From assembly GCA_946633495.1 (NCBI GenBank), contig CAMPAX010000111.1:1-7624 (forward strand): a stretch of 7,624 nucleotides of DNA, given 5' to 3'. A program made the position numbers and the translations under genes. Positions 1 to 6,464 of this stretch are shown piece by piece. The first letter of the stretch is position 1; each line of letters begins with the position of its first letter. The stretch comes from an uncultured Lachnospiraceae bacterium. Its GTDB lineage: Bacteria > Bacillota > Clostridia > Lachnospirales > Lachnospiraceae. The notes beneath the pieces were generated by a model. The model saw only the letters and a program-made list of their open reading frames with translations, had not been told where the DNA came from and made no database searches.

Positions 1-243
1 GGCTAGTTCCTCCACAACCAGGGGAATGGCCTGATCACTGACTGTCAGGAACAACACATCACTGTTCTCAAGTAATAATTGTACAGAATCAAAACATGCA
101 GTACCGGTCCAACGTGCCGCCTCCTCTGCCCGTTCCCGCGTTCGGTTATAATAACCCGCAACGAAGAGCCCGTGCTCCCGGAAGTACCGCCCCAGAGTGC
201 AGCCCACCCGGCCGGCACCATAGAATCCAATCTTTCTGCTCAT
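1..243 (-). CDS. Rossmann-fold oxidoreductase, DUF2520 family (N-terminal part)
   Basis: The reading frame opens with ATG at 243-241 and stays open for 81 codons to the window edge, so the C-terminal part is missing. The start is supported by AGGAGG at 259-254, about 10 bases upstream. The protein begins MSRKIGFYGAGRVG, a beta strand followed by the dinucleotide-binding glycine motif GAGRVG (residues 9-14). The end of the second strand reads YYNRTRERAEEAA; the Asn-Arg there suggests NADP(H) rather than NAD(H). A third strand reads DVLFLTVSDQAIP. This pattern fits the Rossmann-like plus DUF2520 proteins, normally about 280-300 residues and distantly like ketopantoate reductase and other 6-phosphogluconate-dehydrogenase-type enzymes. 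From memory, such genes in Clostridia often precede panB and panC, which would lie just outside the window. The substrate cannot be told. It has its own promoter and a long leader, so it is probably transcribed separately from the kinase gene. Confidence 0.8.
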   Translation of the reverse strand, partial: MSRKIGFYGAGRVGCTLGRYFREHGLFVAGYYNRTRERAEEAARWTGTACFDSVQLLLENSDVLFLTVSDQAIPLVVEELA

Positions 244-282
244 GACCCGACCACCTCCTTTCCATTCATCCATTTACGCCCT

Positions 283-361
283 TCGGACACTACACGAAGT
301 CCAGTCTCTGTCCGACCGGTCTTAAACGGAACCATGGCATAAAGCAATCGATGTGCGTTCC
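283..361 (-). promoter_or_regulatory. Possible structured 5' leader of the DUF2520-family gene
   Basis: If transcription starts near 403, the leader is about 160 bases. Read on the minus strand it holds two possible stem-loops. The first spans 361-328: GGAAC pairs with GTTCC, and inside them GCA pairs with TGC with a 3'-side bulge. The second spans 315-283: TCGGAC pairs with GTCCGA, an unpaired AGAG lies on the 5' side, and ACU then pairs with AGU around a loop containing UUCG. No terminator or T-box sequence was seen. The second hairpin recalls the tandem 'pan' RNA hairpins with bulged adenosines known upstream of pantothenate genes, but the match is not close enough to call. Stems this short can arise by chance. 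Confidence 0.25.
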
Positions 362-373
362 TTATGAAATTGA

Positions 374-433
374 AAAGGGTACAGTTTCTTTCGAATACCA
401 TCCAACGTGAGTATATCGAAAGCTGTACCCTTT
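374..433 (-). terminator. 60-base imperfect palindrome, candidate terminator of the kinase transcript
   Basis: The arms are AAAGGGTACAG (374-384) with CTGTACCCTTT (423-433), CTTTCGA (388-394) with TCGAAAG (416-422), and ATAC (395-398) with GTAT (411-414). That gives about 22 base pairs, a 3-base bulge (385-387), a 1-base bulge (415) and a 12-base loop. It starts about 60 bases after the kinase stop codon. On the minus strand it is followed by TCAATTTC, a poor U tract, so termination may be weak. The minus-strand promoter lies inside it, so it could instead be an operator, or a copy of a dispersed palindromic repeat. Confidence 0.45.
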
Positions 434-438
434 GTAAA
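410..438 (-). promoter_or_regulatory. Sigma-A type promoter for the DUF2520-family gene
   Basis: On the minus strand TTTACA (438-433) is followed by exactly 17 bases and then TATACT (415-410). Each hexamer matches the consensus at five of six positions. The DNA upstream (about 439-480) is very A/T rich, as in an UP element. The start point would be near 403, inside the loop of the palindrome at 374-433, and the leader would be about 160 bases. The spacer carries one arm of the palindrome, so a regulator binding that arm would cover the promoter. Confidence 0.6.
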
Positions 439-491
439 TCAATTTAAGGAAATTCTTTGTATTTTATTTAGTACAATCCGAACAACGATCG

Positions 492-3400
492 TCAGTTTTT
501 CTTCAATGCCCGATAGGTATCGATCATCTCCAGGATCGCGTCCATATCTGCTTCACGGGCCTGATCCGCCATGGCCTGCAGGAATTCCGTATCTTCGGTA
601 CCGTATACATGCTCTGCCAGTTTTTCCAGTTCTTTGGCGATTCCCTGAACATCTGAAGCATTCGCACATGCAGCGATCCTGTTCAAAGAGGCTTCCTCCA
701 CCCGGTCCTTTTGAACCGGTTCCTTCTCTGTATTTCCGTCAGAGCCTTCGGTTCCGGAGAGATGGAGTTCTTCCCGGGAAGGATCGGATTCCAGGATAGT
801 TTCATTTCCGGCACTGCCTTCCGGGTCACTCTTCGATCCTCCGTTCAAAATATCGGTGGATCCCATCTTTGAAACATTTCCGGAGTCATCCGTACGTCCC
901 TGCTGATTCACTGCAAAATCAAGGTACTCGGAAACCGCATTCAGAATATCCTCCAGCATCCTTACAAGCGACGGCAGGTTATCTCTTACATATCCCTTAT
1001 TTCCGATATTGATCGCAGCGTCCACACGGGAGATCAGATTTACAAGTTCCGTGGCACCGATATTCTGAGCGCCGGTCCGGACACTGTGCAGTCTGCCGCG
1101 GAATGCCCTGTAATTCTTGCTGAATTTCCCCTGTAATTCGTCTGCAGCATTCCGATTCTGGTCATAGAAGGTGCTGAGGATCCGGTTATACACCTCGATG
1201 CTTCCGCCGATCCGTTCCAGAGTTCCTGTCACATCTAAAAATACCTGCAATCCTTCAAGACCTTCCCGGAATCTGGATTCATTCATGTAACTGGACAGGT
1301 CCACCGAACGAAAATGGATCTTCTCCGGAGGAAGGAACTTTTTCGCCGCCGCAGCCAGCGACACCAGATCCAGCGGCTTTACGATCACATCCGAAAAACC
1401 GGCTTCCAGCAAACGGTCATGATCCTCACGGATGGCATCTTCGGTCATGGCGATGATGGGCAGATCCCGGATTCCGTCCTTCTCCAGTTCCCGGATCTCC
1501 TTCAAAGCGTCCTCTCCGCTCATTACCGGCATGGACAGATCCATGAATACCATATCATAGTCACCGTTTGTAACCATGTCCACCGCACTGACACCGGAGG
1601 TGGCCACATCCGTGCGGACCTCCAGCTGTTTCAGAACGCCAACCGCAACTGCACGGCTGATCTCGATATCATCCACCAAAAGCATATTCACATCCGAAAG
1701 AAGCATCTTCTCCGCTTCTTCCCTGGTGACCCGGTCCAGATTCTCCGGACCGACAGCCAGCGGAACCCCGTCTTTTGACGGACGGCTTTGTTTCAGAGAA
1801 ACCGTAAATGTTGAACCGGCACCATAGGTGCTTTCCACCTCCAGCTCTCCCCCCTGGATCTCTGCCAGTTTCTTGGCGATGGCCAGGTTGATCCCGCTTC
1901 CGGAATAACCGCTCTGTTTTTTATTATCCGCTATATTATATACCTCGAAGATATGCTGCAGTCTTTCCTTCCGGATACCGATACCGGTATCGGAAATGCT
2001 GAACAGCAGCGTATCCTTCTCCTTCGGTGTCATGCTTTGATAGCAGTCCACAAAAAGGGTGATGGTACCTTCTTTTGTATATTTCTGCGCATTATCCGTA
2101 AGGATCTCCAGGATCCTCTTGATCTTGTCATAATCGCCGACCATAATATCCGGGATATTCTCACCCAGATCCACAAGGAACCGTACCGGACGATCCGTCA
2201 GTGTATTGATCAGGCCGTCGGATATGTCACACACCAAAGTGGTGATGGAGTACGGAGCCTCCGTCACGGTAACCTTTCCGGCCTCCAGTCTGGCCAGCTG
2301 AATGGTCTCATCCACCTTGCCCAGAATATCCTGTCCTGAATCCACGATGGCCTTCAGATTCTGCTGGCGTACCTCCTGACTGTCCTCATGCTGAAGATTC
2401 TCCGCCAGACTGATAATGGCGTTGATCGGTGTCTTGATCTCGTTGCTCATGTGTGCCAGGAAGTCCGTCTTGGCGGTACTGGACTTCACCGCCACCTCAT
2501 GTTCCTTCTCCAGCTTCTCGATCTCAAGGTTCTGCCCCGTCACCCGGCGCTGGAACCAGATCAGTCCCATAGCCACGATGAGGACCAGCAGCACCAGCAA
2601 GGCAAGCACCGTGATCTTCACCCAGGTCATCTCAAAGAAACCGAATTCCTTCTCTATGGTAAATGTGATATCCTGCTTGCTGCTGAAACCGTCCCCATTT
2701 ACGGCACGCACCGTAAATGTGTAGGTTCCTCCCTCCAGATTTGTATATACGGCCTGCATGGGATCAGCCGGTGTGATCGTAATGGGGGAACCATCAAATC
2801 CCTGGAGCATATACTCCACCTGAATATTTTCCCGGTTCGTATAACTGAGAACCGCGAATGAGATGGATACTCTCTGGGTACCGGAAGGGATCTTCAGACT
2901 GCCGCCGATCTGATCGAAATGATATACAGTGTCGTCCACATTGATCTCTGAAACCGTCAGCTTCGGAGCTGTCGCATTTTCCGGAACAAAGTCCGTGGGG
3001 ATCATGTAGATTCCGCTGTCACAGCTAAGATAAAGTACATGATCCCGGATCGCATTATGGGAATAAAGCGTAAGACTCCGGGCCAGTCCGTCTCCCTGCG
3101 CATAGTAGCGTCCGGAGATTCCGTCTGTGGAGAGCAGCTCCGATTCCGTGGTACGGAGCACACCCTTGGAACCCACGATCCACATGGTATCCCCGTCGTC
3201 GGTATGATCTGTCTGAATATCATAGATATTATTAGAGAAGTCAATGTTGCTGATTGCCCGCACACTTTCCGTAAAAAGCGACAGACCGTTATCCGTTCCG
3301 ATCCACAGCCCCTCCGTTCCGGGCACGATACATGTGACCACGTTGGAGGTCAGACCGTCTTCCTCTGTATAATTCCGGATCTGTCTTCCTTCGTGCTTAT

Positions 3401-4931
3401 ACTCGATAAGATAGATCCCTCCTCCGTCCGAGCCGGCAAAGAGCCGTCCGTCAGCCGCTTCATACATGCAGTTGATATTCGGATACTCCAGTCCATCCTT
3501 CTGGGAGTAACTGCGAATCAGTTCTTCGTCCTGACCCAGGATCCGGATCCCATCCTCTGTGGCTACGGCTATGGTTCCGTCACTTAACTGGAGTGTACAG
3601 TTCACCTGATTGGTCTGCAGCGGGCCGGTACGGCCGAAGGTCTGGATCTCCCCACTCGGAGTACAGCGGACCAGACCATACCTTCTGGAAGTGGATACCC
3701 AGATATTTCCACTGGAATCCCGCATAACATCCTTCACACTTGCGCCGGACAGATATTCTGTCAGTTCACTCTTCTCCGGCTTAAAGCTGGAATCCAGGAT
3801 CATCAGTCCGTCATCCGTTCCGATATAGGTCTTCACGCCAAATGCACGGATGCAGTTGGTACCTGCCTCCGCGATCCCATAGCGTTCATTGAAATTACGG
3901 AACTTGCTTCTTCCCAGGAACAGGAGTCCCATCCGGTTGGATGCAAACCAGTAATCCCCTTCATAATCCATGATCATGGAGGAGATGTAACGGTTGATGG
4001 CGGTGTCATACAGCTGATAAAACTTGTGATCGGAATTAAAATAACCGATGCCGCTGTCGGCACAGACAAAAAGCTGGGTTCCGTCATAATACAGTGAGTT
4101 GATCCCGTCCCGGGCGGAATTCAGAAGCTCATGCTGAAGGCTGCGGTCGATATGAAGAACCTCCGTTCCGAGCGTTCCTAAGTATATGGAACCGTCTTCC
4201 ATTCCAAGAATGCAGGACAGCTCATCCTGCACATATTTTTCGGAAGAATAAGAGAGGATCTGACCTGCTTCATTTCGCAGGAAGAAATGGTTGTTGCTGT
4301 CGATCCCCCAAAGCAGATCTCCTGCTATGGTGATCTTTCGGACATTGACGCCCTGCATGTCCTTTACAGGTATCAGTTTATCCTCAATGGTATCCACGGT
4401 GAAAAGCCCCTCACCGGTAGCGACATATACGGTACCGTCCGGTCCTGCCACCACGTCATGGATGCTTTTGATCCCCTCATAATAATCCGAAGTAAAATGC
4501 CGGACTTCACTGCCCATCATGCAGAACAGCCCGTAATTATTCGTGGAGATCCAAAGCCGGTCCTCCTCGTCCTGGAACAGATCATTGATAAAATAGATAT
4601 CCGCCTTGTCCGTATCCCAGAGATTGAAGATCCGGAATTCCTTTCCGTTGAACCGGTAAAGTCCTCCATCCGTTCCAACCCAGAGATAACCGGACCTGCT
4701 CTGCAGGATACAGTTTACCTCCGTACTTTCGAGCCCGTTTTCCTGGTTATATACCGTCTGTTTGAAACCCGACAGGAATACATCCCTGACCGCCGCTTCC
4801 GAATAGTCCGAAGGTTCTGTAAAAAAGAGAAGCGCGGCAAGAAGGCATGCCAGGATGCATGCCGTGATCCGCCGCACTTTACTTACTCTTTTCTGTTCCA
4901 TCAAATCGTCTGCTCCCGCATCCCGCGACAT
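492..4931 (-). CDS. Hybrid sensor histidine kinase with two propellers, receiver and HPt; H-box His replaced by Asn
   Basis: This 1479-residue membrane protein has, in order: a signal anchor or signal peptide (residues 22-37); about 14 two-component propeller repeats (about 70-645; for example LWVGTDGGLYRF and LWIGTDNGLSLF), matching two seven-bladed propellers; a Y_Y_Y domain (about 675-760); a membrane helix (771-793); a short coiled coil; HisKA (821-885); HATPase_c (about 930-1048); a receiver (1083-1200); HPt (about 1237-1340); an acidic Ser/Gly-rich linker (1345-1412); and a helical tail (1413-1477). The ATP domain keeps N947 and DTGIGI (981-986), but its second glycine motif reads GSGINL. 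The receiver keeps D1087, D1088, D1131, T1163 and K1185. HPt keeps H1282. The H-box reads FLAHMSNEIKTP, with N830 where the phosphorylated His should be. The sensor half should lie outside the cell and the ligand is unknown. The gene follows the aminopeptidase by 11 bases and is probably co-transcribed with it. The start is uncertain: ATG at 4931 has only AGGA three bases away, and ATG at 4901 (residue 11) has GGAG 11 bases away. Confidence 0.9.
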   Translation of the reverse strand: MSRDAGADDLMEQKRVSKVRRITACILACLLAALLFFTEPSDYSEAAVRDVFLSGFKQTVYNQENGLESTEVNCILQSRSGYLWVGTDGGLYRFNGKEFRIFNLWDTDKADIYFINDLFQDEEDRLWISTNNYGLFCMMGSEVRHFTSDYYEGIKSIHDVVAGPDGTVYVATGEGLFTVDTIEDKLIPVKDMQGVNVRKITIAGDLLWGIDSNNHFFLRNEAGQILSYSSEKYVQDELSCILGMEDGSIYLGTLGTEVLHIDRSLQHELLNSARDGINSLYYDGTQLFVCADSGIGYFNSDHKFYQLYDTAINRYISSMIMDYEGDYWFASNRMGLLFLGRSKFRNFNERYGIAEAGTNCIRAFGVKTYIGTDDGLMILDSSFKPEKSELTEYLSGASVKDVMRDSSGNIWVSTSRRYGLVRCTPSGEIQTFGRTGPLQTNQVNCTLQLSDGTIAVATEDGIRILGQDEELIRSYSQKDGLEYPNINCMYEAADGRLFAGSDGGGIYLIEYKHEGRQIRNYTEEDGLTSNVVTCIVPGTEGLWIGTDNGLSLFTESVRAISNIDFSNNIYDIQTDHTDDGDTMWIVGSKGVLRTTESELLSTDGISGRYYAQGDGLARSLTLYSHNAIRDHVLYLSCDSGIYMIPTDFVPENATAPKLTVSEINVDDTVYHFDQIGGSLKIPSGTQRVSISFAVLSYTNRENIQVEYMLQGFDGSPITITPADPMQAVYTNLEGGTYTFTVRAVNGDGFSSKQDITFTIEKEFGFFEMTWVKITVLALLVLLVLIVAMGLIWFQRRVTGQNLEIEKLEKEHEVAVKSSTAKTDFLAHMSNEIKTPINAIISLAENLQHEDSQEVRQQNLKAIVDSGQDILGKVDETIQLARLEAGKVTVTEAPYSITTLVCDISDGLINTLTDRPVRFLVDLGENIPDIMVGDYDKIKRILEILTDNAQKYTKEGTITLFVDCYQSMTPKEKDTLLFSISDTGIGIRKERLQHIFEVYNIADNKKQSGYSGSGINLAIAKKLAEIQGGELEVESTYGAGSTFTVSLKQSRPSKDGVPLAVGPENLDRVTREEAEKMLLSDVNMLLVDDIEISRAVAVGVLKQLEVRTDVATSGVSAVDMVTNGDYDMVFMDLSMPVMSGEDALKEIRELEKDGIRDLPIIAMTEDAIREDHDRLLEAGFSDVIVKPLDLVSLAAAAKKFLPPEKIHFRSVDLSSYMNESRFREGLEGLQVFLDVTGTLERIGGSIEVYNRILSTFYDQNRNAADELQGKFSKNYRAFRGRLHSVRTGAQNIGATELVNLISRVDAAINIGNKGYVRDNLPSLVRMLEDILNAVSEYLDFAVNQQGRTDDSGNVSKMGSTDILNGGSKSDPEGSAGNETILESDPSREELHLSGTEGSDGNTEKEPVQKDRVEEASLNRIAACANASDVQGIAKELEKLAEHVYGTEDTEFLQAMADQAREADMDAILEMIDTYRALKKN

Positions 4932-4942
4932 GGGTCCTGCTT

Positions 4943-6382
4943 TCAGGCTTCCCTGAGGAATGCCTCGTACCCTTTCTCGGTTTCATAAATGTCCGCTTTT
5001 GAAGTCACTTCCCACGGAGCATGCATACTGAGCACTGCCACGCCACAGTCAACGACCTCCATCCCGTACAGAGACAGGATATATGCGATGGTTCCTCCGC
5101 CGCCAATATCGACCTTCCCCAGCTCTGCCGTCTGATAAAATACCCGTTCCTTCTCCAGAATGCCCCGGATCCGTCCGATGTATTCCGCATTCGCATCATT
5201 GGAGCCGGATTTGCCCCGTGCACCGGTAAATTTGTTGAATACCATGCCCCGTCCGAGGAATGCTGCATTTTTTTCTTCGAAACAGGAAGCATACAGCGGA
5301 TCATAGCCGGCACTGACATCCGAGGAGAGCATACTGGAATTTGTAAGGCACCTGCGAAGAGCAAGAGAACTATCATTTCCGGTAAGCGCCAGGATCTCCG
5401 CAACCGTATTTTCAAAGAATCTGGACTGCATGCCCGTTGCGCCGACGGAACCGATCTCCTCCTTATCCACCAGCAGAGTGCAGGCGGTCTTCTTCAGTTC
5501 TTTGCCGCTCTGGTTCAGCATCGCGATGAGACTGGTATATGCACATACCTTGTCATCCTGCCCGTATGCAAGGATCATGGACCGATCCAGCCCCATATCC
5601 CGGGGTTTTCCGGCCGGAACGATCTCCAGCTCTGCGGACATGAAATCTTCTTCGGCGATCCCGTATTTTTTCTTCAGAAGATCAAGAACGGTCTGTCTTA
5701 CATTTTCCTCTTTCTTGTCCTTCTTATCTTTTTTGTCCGATGCCTCTTTATCATCTGTTTTTGTTTTTTCGATCTTGAAGGGACGTGAGGCGATGAGGAG
5801 ATCCAGATTCTCACCTTCTACCGCCTTCGCGGCAGTTTTCGCCATCTGGTCCTGCGCCAGATGGATCAGGATATCCGTAACGCAGAATACGGGATCCTTC
5901 TCATCTTCACCGATCACCACATCCACCAGGGTACCGTCCGTTTTCGCCACAACACCGTGGATCGCAAGAGGCAGCGTTACCCATTGATATTTTTTGATGC
6001 CGCCATAATAGTGTGTGTCCAGATATGCCAGATCACTCTTCTCATAGAGAGGATTCTGTTTTACGTCTAAACGGGGAGAATCCAAATGTGCTCCCAGAAT
6101 ATTCAGTCCCTTTTCCAGCGGCTCCTTTCCGATCTGGAACAAAGCCACGGTCTTTCCCATATTCACGGCATAGATCTTATCCTGGGGTTTCAGTTTCTTT
6201 TTTCCCTTGATCGCTTCCTCTATGGATATATGCCCGGCTTTTTTTGCCAGTTCTACGATGTATTTTGTTCCTTCGCGTTCGGTTTTTCCGAGGAACAGAT
6301 AGTCTTTATATCCTTCGCAGAGTTCATCAAGTTTTTTCAGATCTTTTTTTCCGTATGATCTCCATGCATTTTCCCGTTCCAT
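4943..6382 (-). CDS. M18-family zinc aminopeptidase
   Basis: This 479-residue cytosolic metallopeptidase of the aspartyl aminopeptidase family removes N-terminal residues from peptides. Visible family signatures, counted from this start, are AHLDSP (His99, Asp101), GQDDK (Asp276 probably bridges the two metals), DKEEIGS (Glu308 and Glu309, catalytic base and metal ligand), SSDVSAGYDP (Asp355) and LSMHAPWE (His454). All catalytic and metal positions expected for the family appear present. Length is normal for the Firmicute branch. A very charged Lys/Asp/Glu segment at about 206-228 looks like a surface loop. The ATG at 6382 was chosen because AAAGGAGG lies four bases upstream. A longer in-frame start at 6436 falls on the -10 box of the gene's own promoter, so it would not be on that mRNA. 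The gene is 78 bases after tex and 11 bases before the kinase gene, so it is the likely first gene of an aminopeptidase-kinase unit. The preferred substrate residue cannot be read from the sequence. Confidence 0.93.
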   Translation of the reverse strand: MERENAWRSYGKKDLKKLDELCEGYKDYLFLGKTEREGTKYIVELAKKAGHISIEEAIKGKKKLKPQDKIYAVNMGKTVALFQIGKEPLEKGLNILGAHLDSPRLDVKQNPLYEKSDLAYLDTHYYGGIKKYQWVTLPLAIHGVVAKTDGTLVDVVIGEDEKDPVFCVTDILIHLAQDQMAKTAAKAVEGENLDLLIASRPFKIEKTKTDDKEASDKKDKKDKKEENVRQTVLDLLKKKYGIAEEDFMSAELEIVPAGKPRDMGLDRSMILAYGQDDKVCAYTSLIAMLNQSGKELKKTACTLLVDKEEIGSVGATGMQSRFFENTVAEILALTGNDSSLALRRCLTNSSMLSSDVSAGYDPLYASCFEEKNAAFLGRGMVFNKFTGARGKSGSNDANAEYIGRIRGILEKERVFYQTAELGKVDIGGGGTIAYILSLYGMEVVDCGVAVLSMHAPWEVTSKADIYETEKGYEAFLREA

Positions 6383-6386
6383 AGTT

Positions 6387-6394
6387 CCTCCTTT
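6387..6394 (-). promoter_or_regulatory. Ribosome binding site deciding the aminopeptidase start
   Basis: AAAGGAGG reads on the minus strand at 6394-6387, four bases before the ATG at 6382-6380. No comparable site precedes the longer in-frame ATG at 6436. Confidence 0.85.
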
Positions 6395-6434
6395 TTCTGA
6401 ATGACATGTTGCTGCTCTTAACCTGTAATACATC

Positions 6435-6464
6435 ATTATAACACATCGGCAGGATCGGAATCAA
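6435..6464 (-). promoter_or_regulatory. Extended -10 sigma-A promoter of the aminopeptidase gene
   Basis: On the minus strand TTGATT (6464-6459) is followed by 18 bases and then a perfect TATAAT (6440-6435) preceded by TGT, an extended -10. The -35 box overlaps the tex stop codon (6463-6461). Transcription would start near 6428, giving a leader of about 45 bases. No hairpin terminator was seen between tex and this gene, so read-through from tex may add to expression. Confidence 0.7.

Noticed and set aside
45..230. A 61-codon minus-strand frame near the window edge
   Set aside because: It is out of frame with the DUF2520-family gene, which has the better start, ribosome binding site and a recognisable glycine motif.
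1314..1778. A 154-codon plus-strand frame opposite the receiver domain
   Set aside because: It is an antisense shadow of a well-conserved receiver domain with no supported start or domain.
1978..1993. A perfect 16-base palindrome, CCGATACCGGTATCGG
   Set aside because: It lies in the kinase codons for the DTGIG motif, and ordinary codon choice for that motif is enough to produce it. Nothing around it suggests a binding site.
4287..4988. A 233-codon open frame on the plus strand opposite the 5' end of the kinase gene
   Set aside because: The opposite strand encodes a clearly recognisable protein through this whole stretch. The plus-strand product has no recognisable domain, and long antisense frames are common in such codon-biased genes.
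5021..5788. A 255-codon open frame on the plus strand opposite the aminopeptidase gene
   Set aside because: It overlaps conserved M18 motifs on the other strand, and its product looks like random antisense translation.
6383..6436. An 18-residue N-terminal extension of the aminopeptidase from the ATG at 6436
   Set aside because: That ATG overlaps the perfect TATAAT of the gene's own promoter, and the downstream ATG at 6382 has a near-ideal ribosome binding site.
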